Below are positions 15,122-23,138 of a stretch of DNA of 49,704 bases, piece after piece. The position numbers were made by a program, and so were the translations under genes. The notes below the pieces were generated by a model that saw only the letters and a list, made by a program, of their open reading frames with translations, was not told the DNA's origin and made no database searches. How positions within the stretch are numbered: the first letter of the stretch is position 1; every line of letters starts with the position of its first letter. Location of the stretch: the NCBI GenBank assembly GCA_023422005.1, contig JAEZSC010000016.1, forward strand, positions 1 to 49,704, written 5' to 3'. The stretch comes from Bacillota bacterium (GTDB lineage: Bacteria > Bacillota > Clostridia > Christensenellales > UMGS416).

Positions 15122-15151
15122 CTGATAATACTGCAAACCCTATGGTATAAT
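15122..15151 (+). promoter_or_regulatory. promoter of the rRNA methyltransferase gene
   Basis: A consensus TATAAT with an upstream TGG (extended -10) is 18 bases after a poor -35 CTGATA. The start codon follows only about 24 bases later, with a weak ribosome site. Confidence 0.55.
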
Positions 15152-15175
15152 GAACGAAAAAACGGATGGGTAACG

Positions 15176-16348
15176 ATGGGTAACATGCGCATTTCACATA
15201 AAGGCCGCCGACGCGTGGAGGGCGGCCACCCGTGGGTGTTCGCCAGCGACATCACCCTTGCGGACACGGGCATGGAGCCAGGCGAAATCGTGGATGTGCG
15301 CACCGAGGACGGTAAGCGCTTTCTGGGCCGCGGCTATTACAACCCAAAATCCCAGATCTCCCTGCGCATGCTCACGACGAAGGAAGAACCCATAGACGCC
15401 GATTTCGTGGCGCGGCGGGTGCGCGCCGCCGTAGAGCACCGCACCCGGCTGGGCGTGTTGCCCGCGTGCCGCCTGGTGCACGCCGAGAGCGATCTGCTGC
15501 CGGCGCTGGTCGTGGACAAGTTCAACGACGTGCTGGTGATGCAGACGCTGTCTATGGGCATGGAACGCCTGAAGGATTGGGCCGCCGACGCGCTGATGGC
15601 CGTGCCCGGCGTGCGGGGCATTTACGAGCGCAACGACGTGCACGTGCGCGACCTGGAAGGCCTGCCCCGGAACAAGGGCTGGCTGCGCGGCGGCGGTGAT
15701 ACCCAGGCCGTCATAGAGGAAAACGGCATTCGCCTGGCCATAGACTTTGAGAACGGCCAGAAGACCGGCTACTTCCTGGACCAGCGGGAGAACCGCGCGG
15801 CCATCGCGCCCTTCGTGAAGGGCGGCCGTGTGCTGGATTGCTTCTGCCACATCGGCTCCTTCGCGCTGCACGCGGCACGTTATGGGGCAGCCGACGTCAC
15901 CGGTGTGGACATCTCCGAAGAGGCGGTGAACCGCGCGACGATATTGGCCCAGCTCAACAAGCTGGACAGCCGCTGCCGCTTCGCGGCGGCCAACGCCTTT
16001 GACCGCCTGCGGGAGCTGCAGAGCGCCGGCGAAGTTTTTGACGCGATCATACTGGACCCGCCGGCCTTCACCAAGAGCCGCGACACGATACACAGCGCCA
16101 TACGCGGCTATAAGGACATCAACCTGCGGGCCATGAAGATTCTGCGCCCCGGCGGCACACTGATCACGTGCTCATGTTCACAGCACATGGCCGAGGCGAT
16201 GTTCCTGGACATGCTGCAAAGCGCCGCGCTGGACGCCGGGCGGCAGGTCCGCATCGTGGAAAAGCGCGGCCAGGCAAAGGATCACCCTTACCTGTTGGCC
16301 GCGCCGGAGACCAATTATTTGAAGTGCATTATCGCCCAGGTGTACTAG
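15176..16348 (+). CDS. class I SAM-dependent rRNA methyltransferase (RlmI-like)
   Basis: The 390-residue protein combines an N-terminal PUA domain (about 1-75, 'GRRRVEGGHPWVFASDI') with a Rossmann methyltransferase. The SAM site is 'LDCFCHIGSFALHAA' (about 218-232), followed by 'GVDISEEAV'. The catalytic region is 'DPPAFTKS' (about 292) and 'SCSCSQHM' (about 331). The family makes 5-methylcytosine in 23S rRNA (position 1962 in E. coli). An open frame extends upstream to 14918, but it crosses the promoter and structured DNA. ATG 15176 is preferred, and ATG 15185 is possible. Confidence 0.9.
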   Translation: MGNMRISHKGRRRVEGGHPWVFASDITLADTGMEPGEIVDVRTEDGKRFLGRGYYNPKSQISLRMLTTKEEPIDADFVARRVRAAVEHRTRLGVLPACRLVHAESDLLPALVVDKFNDVLVMQTLSMGMERLKDWAADALMAVPGVRGIYERNDVHVRDLEGLPRNKGWLRGGGDTQAVIEENGIRLAIDFENGQKTGYFLDQRENRAAIAPFVKGGRVLDCFCHIGSFALHAARYGAADVTGVDISEEAVNRATILAQLNKLDSRCRFAAANAFDRLRELQSAGEVFDAIILDPPAFTKSRDTIHSAIRGYKDINLRAMKILRPGGTLITCSCSQHMAEAMFLDMLQSAALDAGRQVRIVEKRGQAKDHPYLLAAPETNYLKCIIAQVY

Positions 16349-16359
16349 GCAAAGCCTAG
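16345..16359. repeat. palindrome holding both stop codons
   Basis: CTAGGC-aaa-GCCTAG spans the stop codons of two convergent genes, each TAG belonging to one arm. It is too short to be a confident terminator. Confidence 0.6.
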
Positions 16360-16778
16360 TGCGCCTTACGCAGGTTCACAAACAGAATGCCGCCGATGGC
16401 GCCCACAACGATGCCCATGACCAGATCCGCCAGGAAAGGCCAGCCCACGGACCAGTCTCCATCGATCAGCGAGAAGAGCACGAAGGCCAGTATCACATAC
16501 AAACCGCCGGCAATACCGCCCTTGAGCCAGCCCTTCAGGGGCCGCCGCCACACGGAGATGACAGCCGCGACCAGCATGCAAATGGCCTTGGCGATCACGT
16601 TGACGACGGGCATTGTGTTATCGCCCACGCGGAAAAGGTACATCGCCAACGCATACAGCCCCACGTAGACGATGGCCATCAGCAGCGCGCCGATCGCGCC
16701 CAGAAGAGTATCCTTTACGATGGTGGGGGGATTGCCCACGTTATCGGTTATGCCCTTGATGCGTGTACCTATCTTCAT
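16356..16778 (-). CDS. TIGR04086 family membrane protein (YrzE-like)
   Basis: This 140-residue protein has four predicted membrane segments (about 24-48, 57-76, 85-106 and 112-133). The sequence begins 'KIGTRIKGITDNVGN', then 'LLGAIGALLMAIVYVGLYAL', in the style of the Bacillota TIGR04086 group. Those proteins are small four-span membrane proteins of unknown role, often conserved in spore formers. It converges on the methyltransferase gene with 7 bases between them. Confidence 0.7.
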   Translation of the reverse strand: MKIGTRIKGITDNVGNPPTIVKDTLLGAIGALLMAIVYVGLYALAMYLFRVGDNTMPVVNVIAKAICMLVAAVISVWRRPLKGWLKGGIAGGLYVILAFVLFSLIDGDWSVGWPFLADLVMGIVVGAIGGILFVNLRKAH

Positions 16779-16878
16779 CGCGCTTCGCCCCTTCTTGTTT
16801 GCTATTCATACCTATGCCCTTTGGGGCGTGGTTAGTACTGATACGCATAAAACAAGCAAATCTGGCGTCATGTGAATA

Positions 16879-16887
16879 TGCTATAAT
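16879..16887 (+). promoter_or_regulatory. extended -10 promoter of the FMN-enzyme gene
   Basis: TGC-TATAAT forms an extended -10; no good -35 is visible. The leader to the start at 16949 is about 55 bases. Confidence 0.5.
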
Positions 16888-16948
16888 GAAAATGAGCTTT
16901 GATACTGACAATCATTGGATACACAATGACAACTTGACGGAGGACGAA

Positions 16949-17845
16949 ATGGCACAGAACGAAAGGCCCGGCGACGCCAATCAGATCACCCGCGATTATT
17001 TTGATTCCCTGCTGATCGAGATGCGGCACATCGACGCCGTGGTTCCCTCCACCAGGTTGGAACTGTACGGCGAAACCTTCTCCACCCCGGTCATGACCGC
17101 CGCCCTCTCCCACTTGGACAGCTGCCGCCCCCAAGGCACGGTGGAGCTGGCCAAGGGCGCCTTTGCCGCAGGCGCGGTCATGTGGATCGGCATGGGTGAG
17201 GATGAGGAGCTGGAGGCCATCACCGCCACGGGAGCACGGACGGTCAAAATCATCAAGCCTCACGCGGACAACGCCGAAATCTTCCGCAGGATTGAGCACG
17301 CGCAACGCTGCGGCGTGATGGCGGTGGGCATGGATATCGACCATTCCTTCAACGGCAGAGGTGAGCGCGACACCGTGCTGGGCCTGCCCATGTCGCCCAA
17401 AACGCTGGATGAGATCAAGTCCTTCGTCCAGGCTACCGATCTGCCCTTCATCATCAAGGGCGTGCTCAGCGTGCAGGACGCCATGAAGTGCGCCCAAGCC
17501 GGCGTTAGGGGCATTGTCGTGTCCCACCATCACGGCATACTGAACTACGCTGTGCCGCCGCTGATGGTGCTGCCGGACATCGTCCGGGCAGTCGGCGGCA
17601 CCATGCCGGTCTTCCTGGATTGCGGCGTGTCGAGCGGCATCGACGTGTTCAAGGCATTGGCGCTGGGCGCCTCCGCGGTCTCCGTGGGCCGCGCGCTGAT
17701 GCCGCCGCTGACCGAGGGCGGCCCCAAGGGCGTACACGTGAAGATCGCCGGTATGACGGCGGAGCTGGCCGGCGCCATGGCGCGCACGTGTTCTCCGGAC
17801 ATCGCCCACATCGACCCGGTGGTTATCCGCAAGCGGGACTTTTGA
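16949..17845 (+). CDS. alpha-hydroxy-acid oxidase-like FMN-dependent protein
   Basis: This 298-residue TIM barrel resembles lactate/glycolate oxidases. It shows 'FSTPVMTAALSHL', the FMN-site lysine in 'PFIIKGVLSVQDAMKCAQAGV' and the phosphate site 'DCGVSSGIDVFKALALGASAVSVGRA'. In classic members the active-site segment reads SNHGGRQLD with catalytic His and Arg. Here it is 'VSHHHGILNYAVPP', so a His is kept but the Arg is gone, and the substrate is probably not an ordinary 2-hydroxy acid. Start at ATG 16949 is chosen for GGAGG 5 bases upstream. An isochorismatase-like gene follows. Confidence 0.8.
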   Translation: MAQNERPGDANQITRDYFDSLLIEMRHIDAVVPSTRLELYGETFSTPVMTAALSHLDSCRPQGTVELAKGAFAAGAVMWIGMGEDEELEAITATGARTVKIIKPHADNAEIFRRIEHAQRCGVMAVGMDIDHSFNGRGERDTVLGLPMSPKTLDEIKSFVQATDLPFIIKGVLSVQDAMKCAQAGVRGIVVSHHHGILNYAVPPLMVLPDIVRAVGGTMPVFLDCGVSSGIDVFKALALGASAVSVGRALMPPLTEGGPKGVHVKIAGMTAELAGAMARTCSPDIAHIDPVVIRKRDF

Positions 17846-17875
17846 TACGATATTGACGTTTAAAGAAGGTGCAGT

Positions 17876-18403
17876 ATGAGGACAGCGCTGGTCGTCATCG
17901 ATGTGCAGGTGGATTTATTCGCTTACCCGGAGAGCCCGATATACCGCGGGGAGCGCGTGCTGGAGCGCATCGCGGGTTTGATCGCCCGGGCGCGGGAAGC
18001 CGGCGCGCCGGTCGTCTATGTGCAGCACGCGGAGAGCGACGGCAGCCCCATGGCCCGGGGCAAGCCCGGCTTTGCCGTTCATCCGGCCATCGCGCCGTTG
18101 GAGGGCGACCCCGTGGTCGTCAAGAAGACCCCCAGCGCCTTCCACCGTACAGCTCTCAAGCGCGTGCTGGCCGAGTTGGCCTGTGACCGGCTGGTGCTGT
18201 GCGGCCTGCAGACCGAATACTGCGTGGACACGACGGTGCGCCACGGCAGCGTGTTGGGCTATGAGCAGATCGTGGCGCAGGACGCCCACAGCACCTATGA
18301 CAATCAGCCGCTTAGGGCTTCGGAGATCATACTGCACCACCAGCGCATCTGGCGGGGGCGGTTTGCAGAAGTGGTACCGGCGGATAAAATCGAGTTTCTG
18401 TAG
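17876..18403 (+). CDS. isochorismatase-family cysteine hydrolase
   Basis: The 175-residue protein has the catalytic triad of the nicotinamidase/isochorismatase family: D9 in 'ALVVIDVQVDLF', K84 in 'VVKKTPSAFH' and C116 in 'LCGLQTEYCVDTT', which also shows the usual cis-peptide region. These enzymes hydrolyse amides or vinyl ethers. The substrate is unknown; an N-carbamoyl compound or nicotinamide is possible. It follows the FMN enzyme by 30 bases with AAGGTG upstream, so the two are likely co-transcribed. Confidence 0.88.
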   Translation: MRTALVVIDVQVDLFAYPESPIYRGERVLERIAGLIARAREAGAPVVYVQHAESDGSPMARGKPGFAVHPAIAPLEGDPVVVKKTPSAFHRTALKRVLAELACDRLVLCGLQTEYCVDTTVRHGSVLGYEQIVAQDAHSTYDNQPLRASEIILHHQRIWRGRFAEVVPADKIEFL

Positions 18404-18500
18404 CAAGCAATACAGAAGAGGCCGCCAAAGGATGGCTGATAGAATGCGGGAATTTGCCAAGTAGCTCTGAGCTACATAATATAGTAGTTGAGGGATACGT

Positions 18501-18815
18501 ATGTTATTAGTATCTGTGTCTTTAACTGTTGGGTGTATTATTATGGGAATATTATTGGTTAACGGAAAGGGTGTAAAGCACTTTAATTGGTTCACTGCAA
18601 TGCCAAAAAAAGTCCGTGACAGAATTGATATAAAAGCATTCGGAAAATGCATGGGTAAATTTATGTTTTCTCTCGCCTTCTGCGCGGCTTTGCTAATTGC
18701 TAGTGACATAATGAAACTAGGATGGCTTTCTAATGTAGGTCTTGCGTTATCCTTTGTAACAATAATTTATGCTTATTTATATGTTGGTTCAGGAGAAAGA
18801 TTTATACAGCACTGA
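18501..18815 (+). CDS. DUF3784 family membrane protein
   Basis: The 104-residue protein has three hydrophobic segments (about 1-21, 55-70 and 76-95) around a basic loop. The loop 'FTAMPKKVRDRIDIKAFGKCMGKFMF' matches the DUF3784 pattern of a methionine-lysine loop followed by 'FMGKFMF'. Function is unknown. The gene and its flanks (about 18440-18960) are markedly AT-rich compared with all neighbours, which suggests recent acquisition. Ribosome site GAGGGA lies 6 bases before the start. A strong terminator follows. Confidence 0.7.
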   Translation: MLLVSVSLTVGCIIMGILLVNGKGVKHFNWFTAMPKKVRDRIDIKAFGKCMGKFMFSLAFCAALLIASDIMKLGWLSNVGLALSFVTIIYAYLYVGSGERFIQH

Positions 18816-18874
18816 CTCCATAGGTATAACACGAGGTGAGAAATTCTCATTTGTTCAGAAAATATATCATATAA

Positions 18875-18903
18875 AAAGACTTCTGTTTTTCTCAGAAGTC
18901 TTT
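18875..18903 (+). terminator. intrinsic terminator after the DUF3784 gene
   Basis: An 11-base perfect stem (AAAGACTTCTG / CAGAAGTCTTT) has a T-rich 7-base loop and ends in T. The A-run before it would also let it work on the minus strand. Confidence 0.85.
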
Positions 18904-18968
18904 CTCATTGGTTATAACAGATGGTTCAGACTCCCCGGCATCACTGCCATACAGGGCTTTTACTTACT

Positions 18969-19448
18969 TTAATATTCCCCTTTAATTACGAAGAACGAGC
19001 CCCGGATGGTTCCGGCCAGTTTGGACTTCTGCCGGGCAAACTTGAATTTCTCAAGCTCCTTTGGTATCTCCATCCCCTCGGAAAGCTTAAACCCAACAGC
19101 CCGCTTCTTCGGGTCATCCACCGTATACATGACGTTGACCACAAGACCATCCTCATAAAAGACGTAGGCCATCCTGATATTTTCCACCTGAAAGCTTGAT
19201 GTCTCCAAGGGCTTGGCTGCAAGCTCAATTTTCCGTTCTTCCTTCAATATCCGGCTGACATAGTCGAGGGTCTCCTGACTTTCGCCGGCCGGTACGACCG
19301 TAAACGCATGTTTGTATTTATTCATATAGTAACGGGCTTCGTTGGCACGCAGACCGGCAAGCGCTTCTGCGACTGGAGAAGCCCCCAAACCAATCGTAGA
19401 TACGTTTGTATAATCGACGATATGGGACATTTCGGCACCTGCTTTCAT
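18969..19448 (-). CDS. hypothetical protein (159 aa)
   Basis: I do not recognise the family. The sequence opens 'MSHIVDYTNVSTIGLGASPVAEAL', continues with an Arg/Tyr/Lys-rich helix 'RANEARYYMNKYKHAF' and ends in alternating strands ('AGTIRGSFFVIKGEY'). No signal peptide or membrane segment is visible, so it is probably a small cytoplasmic alpha/beta protein. Its start overlaps the stop of the upstream hydrolase by 4 bases (ATGA), implying co-translation; an ATG at 19430 is an alternative. It is the last gene of the three-gene esterase run. Confidence 0.6.
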   Translation of the reverse strand: MKAGAEMSHIVDYTNVSTIGLGASPVAEALAGLRANEARYYMNKYKHAFTVVPAGESQETLDYVSRILKEERKIELAAKPLETSSFQVENIRMAYVFYEDGLVVNVMYTVDDPKKRAVGFKLSEGMEIPKELEKFKFARQKSKLAGTIRGSFFVIKGEY

Positions 19449-20617
19449 TTATCTATCGACGGTTTCAGCCACCGGCACAGCCATGCGAAGGCGTCCTGCT
19501 GCATCTGGATATTGAACTCGTGGTGCGTGTCATAGAAGCTGGCTTGGTATCGTTCGGGGATTCCCAGGCTGTTATATACCTGCCCGATGTGCTCGCCGGC
19601 CCGCTGCATACCTTCCAGCGTGTACAGCGGGTCGCGGCTGCATTGCTGCACCAGCAGCGCTCCTGGGGCGGTCATAGAAGCGATGTCCGGAAGATCCATG
19701 AAGAGGTTCAAGCCGGGCACATACAGCATATAGGTGTGGTGCAACAGACGATTGTCCAGCAAAGAATTGAAGGTGGGCATCCATCCGGCTACAACAGCGC
19801 AGGAGATTCGAGAATCCATTCCGGCAAGCCACGCGCTGCGCAGGCCACCAACCGACAGGCCGCAGCAGCCGATTCTTGCCCGATCCACATCGGGCCGGGT
19901 GAGCAGATAATCGATGGAACGCCTGTCGTCATGGAACAGCATCCCGGCCCAGGTGGTGCCTGCGGTGTAAATATGCTTGACCACCAGGCGCTCCATATCG
20001 TTGCAGATGGCGTTGTATGTTTCAATATCGGCTTCGCCGGCAGGTGACGATGGGTCCAGGCCAACCCGGCATTGTGCCAACGCCTCTTCCGATACTTCGC
20101 TGAGGTTGAGCTTTCGGCTACCGAAATAGAATGCGTCGATGGCCAGCACCAGAAACTCCAGCTTTACGAGCTCGCTGGCCCACGACCGGCCGCCATAGGC
20201 CCTGTTCTTGAACTGCCTTAGTTCCTCAGGCTCCCAGTCCTGTGCGACGATTTTCTCACGTCCAAAGTAATAAAAACCACCGTGATCGTGCAAAGCCACC
20301 ACAGCCGGGAAGGGTCCTTTGCCCTTTGGCACAAGCACCGTGCCGTGCACGCGGATGCCGTGGGCTGTGTTGAATGCCACTTCCTGCTGTGTGTGATCGC
20401 CCCGATCGATGACGGACAACACTGCCGGGTCCAGCGGGGCCGGGGTGGGAAAGTAATGCAGCAACTCATGGGCCTTTGCTCTGGCGGTCGTCTGCCATTG
20501 GCTATGGTCTACCCATCGGCCCGACAACCACGAATACTCCTTCGGTCCGTTGCTCACAACTCCCCGCAGCACCCCGTCCAGGTTCCCAATATGATTCTTG
20601 TCCGCCCTATCCGTCAT
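19445..20617 (-). CDS. alpha/beta hydrolase (dienelactone hydrolase / acetyl-xylan-esterase-like)
   Basis: This 390-residue hydrolase shows 'FPAVVALHDHGGFYYFGREKI' (oxyanion region) and the nucleophile elbow 'GLSVGG' at about 259-264. The likely catalytic Asp is in 'QQCSRDPLYT' and the His in 'DTHHEFN'. The fold and length resemble the large prolyl-oligopeptidase-like esterases that remove acetyl or other acyl groups from plant sugars. It lies 48 bases after a second esterase, so the two may work together on acylated oligosaccharides; the substrate is inferred only. Confidence 0.8.
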   Translation of the reverse strand: MTDRADKNHIGNLDGVLRGVVSNGPKEYSWLSGRWVDHSQWQTTARAKAHELLHYFPTPAPLDPAVLSVIDRGDHTQQEVAFNTAHGIRVHGTVLVPKGKGPFPAVVALHDHGGFYYFGREKIVAQDWEPEELRQFKNRAYGGRSWASELVKLEFLVLAIDAFYFGSRKLNLSEVSEEALAQCRVGLDPSSPAGEADIETYNAICNDMERLVVKHIYTAGTTWAGMLFHDDRRSIDYLLTRPDVDRARIGCCGLSVGGLRSAWLAGMDSRISCAVVAGWMPTFNSLLDNRLLHHTYMLYVPGLNLFMDLPDIASMTAPGALLVQQCSRDPLYTLEGMQRAGEHIGQVYNSLGIPERYQASFYDTHHEFNIQMQQDAFAWLCRWLKPSIDK

Positions 20618-20665
20618 GGTCTGGCGCCCCTCAATGATGTGTTTCTAGGATGCCACGCTGATGTA

Positions 20666-21541
20666 TCAGAGGATAAACCCAAGCTCTTTGAGCCATACGG
20701 CGCAAATCGCCGTCCACTGTGATGTTTCCGGAATATCCTGCGCCATTCCCAATCCGTGTTTGCCCTTCGAGAAGATGTGGTAGGCGTAGGGAACCTTGCG
20801 CTTCTCCAATGCCTTTAGGAAAGGCGGCCATTGTTTGATCAGGAAGTCTTCGAACGTGCCCCAGATGAAAGCCGGAGGCGTGTCATCGCGGACATTTAGT
20901 TCTCCGGCGGCACGTTCCACGTCTGAACTGTCATAGCCCTCGCCCAATACACGAGGCAGCCACTTTTCCGCGTGTTTGGAGCGGGCAAAAGGCCGGAAGG
21001 AAACCAACGGATAGCAGGGTATCTGCGCATTGGGCCGGGAGGAAACCTGCTCCACCAGATCTTCTGAGGCAGGGTCCCCGCTATCGAACCATTCGGAGGC
21101 CATTATTGTAAGGTGCCCGCCGGCGGAAAAGCCCATAATGCCGATTTTATCCGGATCAATGCCCCACTCCGCGCTGCGGTGCCTGACTAGGCGTATGGCG
21201 CGCTTGGCATCCAGCAGCGGGCAGTCTATGGTATATGGCGCGACGCGATAGTCCAGCACGAAGGCGTGTATGCCTATGCTGTTGAACCATTTGGCAATCG
21301 GCCGGCCCTCGTGAGGAGCCTTGAACTCATATCCGCCGCCAGGGCATACGATCACCGCCGCGCGCGGTTGCCCATCCACTGGCAGCAGGAAGGGTACTAT
21401 GGATGGTTCCGGCTGTTCGAACTCTACGATAAATTTTGGTGTGCAGCCCTTGGGCCACAGCGGTACGCCGGGGTCGGCTTCCATCTCTGCCTTCCACTGT
21501 TCAAATAACCGCAGCGCTCCCTCATCCATAGCAATACACAT
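20666..21541 (-). CDS. alpha/beta hydrolase (acetyl esterase / BD-FAE-like)
   Basis: The 291-residue protein has 'AAVIVCPGGGYEFKAPHEG' (oxyanion HGG-like motif, here PGGGY) and the nucleophile elbow 'GFSAGGHLT'. 'DYRVAP' and 'DAKRAIRLVRHRSAEWGID' lie between them, as in carbohydrate acetyl esterases. The catalytic Asp is probably in 'GTFEDFL' and the His in 'KGKHGLG'. Either ATG 21541 or ATG 21529 could be the start; neither has a strong ribosome site. No signal peptide is seen, so it acts inside the cell on imported acetylated sugars. Confidence 0.82.
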   Translation of the reverse strand: MCIAMDEGALRLFEQWKAEMEADPGVPLWPKGCTPKFIVEFEQPEPSIVPFLLPVDGQPRAAVIVCPGGGYEFKAPHEGRPIAKWFNSIGIHAFVLDYRVAPYTIDCPLLDAKRAIRLVRHRSAEWGIDPDKIGIMGFSAGGHLTIMASEWFDSGDPASEDLVEQVSSRPNAQIPCYPLVSFRPFARSKHAEKWLPRVLGEGYDSSDVERAAGELNVRDDTPPAFIWGTFEDFLIKQWPPFLKALEKRKVPYAYHIFSKGKHGLGMAQDIPETSQWTAICAVWLKELGFIL

Positions 21542-21591
21542 CCGATTTATTTGCTGTAAATTATATTACGCAAATAAACAAAGAACAAGCA

Positions 21592-21622
21592 AAATGGGTG
21601 AGCCTCCATAAGCCACCCATTT
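21592..21622 (-). terminator. terminator of the pyr operon
   Basis: Just after the pyrE stop, a stem AAATGGGTG / CACCCATTT with a 13-base loop is followed on the minus strand by T. It separates the pyr operon from the esterase genes. Confidence 0.78.
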
Positions 21623-21645
21623 GTGGACGCTTCGTATGTATCGGC

Positions 21646-22218
21646 TTATTTCCGGCTACCCGGCTTCACGGCCACGCTGCCGGTTTTACACAGCGGGCAG
21701 TCCGACGCGTCCCAGCTGAGCACCTCCATGCTGGCGATGGATTCAAAGCGGCAGCCGAAGTCCACCTTGCCGGCGGAGCGGTCCACGATGCAGCACACCG
21801 CCACAACCTCTGCACCGGCGGCGCGCACCAGGTCGATGACCTCGCGCACGGATCCTCCGGTGGTCACCACATCCTCCACGACCAGCAAACGCATGCCCGG
21901 CGTCACGGCGAAGCCTCGGCGCAGCACCATCTTGCCTTGGGCATCGCGCTCGGCGAAGAAGTTGCGCACGCCCAGCTGGCGGGCCACCTCATAGCTCATG
22001 ATCACACCGCCCAGCGCCGGGCCGATCACAGCGTCCACCTCGCCCGCGCCGAAGCGCGCCGCCAGGTCTGTGCACATCTGAGCGCTGCGCACCGGGTGCT
22101 CGAACAGCCGCGCACACTGCATGTAGCGGTCACTGTGCCGCCCGCTAGTCAGCAGGAAGTGCCCTTCCAGCATCACGCCGGTCTCCTTGAAGATCTCGAT
22201 TGCCTCATTCAGCTGCAT
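21646..22218 (-). CDS. pyrE: orotate phosphoribosyltransferase
   Basis: This 190-residue enzyme joins orotate to PRPP to give orotidine-5'-phosphate. The PRPP-binding motif is 'LLVVEDVVTTGGSVREVI', the active-site loop is 'NFFAERDAQGKMVLRRGF', and 'LLTSGRHSDRYMQCA' binds orotate. It is the last gene of the pyr operon and overlaps pyrD by 10 bases. The C-terminus has an extra Cys pair ('SDCPLCKTG') that could bind metal, as seen in some clostridial OPRTases. It pairs with pyrF for UMP synthesis. Confidence 0.95.
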   Translation of the reverse strand: MQLNEAIEIFKETGVMLEGHFLLTSGRHSDRYMQCARLFEHPVRSAQMCTDLAARFGAGEVDAVIGPALGGVIMSYEVARQLGVRNFFAERDAQGKMVLRRGFAVTPGMRLLVVEDVVTTGGSVREVIDLVRAAGAEVVAVCCIVDRSAGKVDFGCRFESIASMEVLSWDASDCPLCKTGSVAVKPGSRK

Positions 22219-23138
22219 GTTGTCCCTCCATCCATATTCAACGCGCCGATCAGTTCGGTCACATGCTCGATGCCATAAAGCTTCATATACCGTTCAATGC
22301 CCGCAAGCACATCCACGCAAGCAGTGGGGTCTATCAGGTTGGCCGTGCCCACCTGCACGGCGGCTGCGCCTGCCAACAGGAAGGCCACGGCGTCCTCGCC
22401 GGTCGTGATGCCGCCCATGCCCACCACGGGTATCCTAACCGCTTGGGCGGCCTGCCACACCATGCGCAGAGCCACGGGCATCACCGCCGGGCCGGATAAC
22501 CCGCCGGTCACATTGCCCAGTATGGGCTGGCGGCGGTGTACGTCTATAGCCATGCCGGTCAGCGTGTTGATCAGCGACACGGCATCAGCTCCCGCTTCCT
22601 GGGAGGCCAGAGCCGCCTCGGCGATGTCGGCGGTGTTGGGCGTCAGCTTCACCATAAGCGGTTGGGTGCACAGCGGCTTCACCGCGGCCACCACAGCGCG
22701 GATGCTCTCGGGCCGCGCGCCGAAGGCCACGCCGCCCTCCCGCACGTTGGGGCAGGAGATGTTCATCTCGATCATGTCGATGGGAGCGCCTTGCAGGCGG
22801 GTGGCCATCAGGCAGTAGTCCTCCACCGTGCGCCCGGCGATGTTGGCGATGAGCCGGGTACCCGCGCCTGCAAGCCCGGGTAGCACATCGCTTAGGAAAA
22901 CGTCGATGCCGGGGTTTTGCAGGCCCACGGCGTTGAGCATGCCGCTGGGCGTCTCAGCGATGCGCGGCGCAGGGTTGCCCTCGCGGCGCTCCGGCGTCAG
23001 GCCCTTGAGCGAGATCCCGCCAAGTTTGTTCAAAGGATAGTAGGCCGCGTATTCCGCGCCGAAGCCGAAGCAGCCGCTGGCCGCGATGACCGGGTTGGCG
23101 AATTCCACGCCGCAGAGGTTCACGCGCAAATCAGCCAT
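22209..23138 (-). CDS. pyrD: dihydroorotate dehydrogenase B, catalytic subunit
   Basis: This 309-residue FMN TIM barrel oxidises dihydroorotate to orotate. It has the class 1B catalytic Cys segment 'MIEMNISCPNVREGG' and FMN-site motifs 'VKLTPNTADIAEAA', 'INTLTGMAIDVHRRQPIL' and 'VGMGGITTGEDAVAFLLAGA'. Class 1B enzymes use NAD through PyrK, encoded directly upstream and overlapping by 8 bases. It overlaps pyrE at the other end, so translation of pyrK-pyrD-pyrE is coupled. Confidence 0.96.
   Translation of the reverse strand: MADLRVNLCGVEFANPVIAASGCFGFGAEYAAYYPLNKLGGISLKGLTPERREGNPAPRIAETPSGMLNAVGLQNPGIDVFLSDVLPGLAGAGTRLIANIAGRTVEDYCLMATRLQGAPIDMIEMNISCPNVREGGVAFGARPESIRAVVAAVKPLCTQPLMVKLTPNTADIAEAALASQEAGADAVSLINTLTGMAIDVHRRQPILGNVTGGLSGPAVMPVALRMVWQAAQAVRIPVVGMGGITTGEDAVAFLLAGAAAVQVGTANLIDPTACVDVLAGIERYMKLYGIEHVTELIGALNMDGGTTCS

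Noticed and set aside
14918..15175. N-terminal extension of the rRNA methyltransferase by 86 codons
   Set aside because: The extension crosses the inverted repeats and the TATAAT promoter, and relatives of the enzyme begin with the PUA domain at 15176.
18018..18464. A 148-codon frame overlapping the isochorismatase-like gene
   Set aside because: It runs out of frame through a gene with an intact catalytic triad and has no ribosome site of its own.
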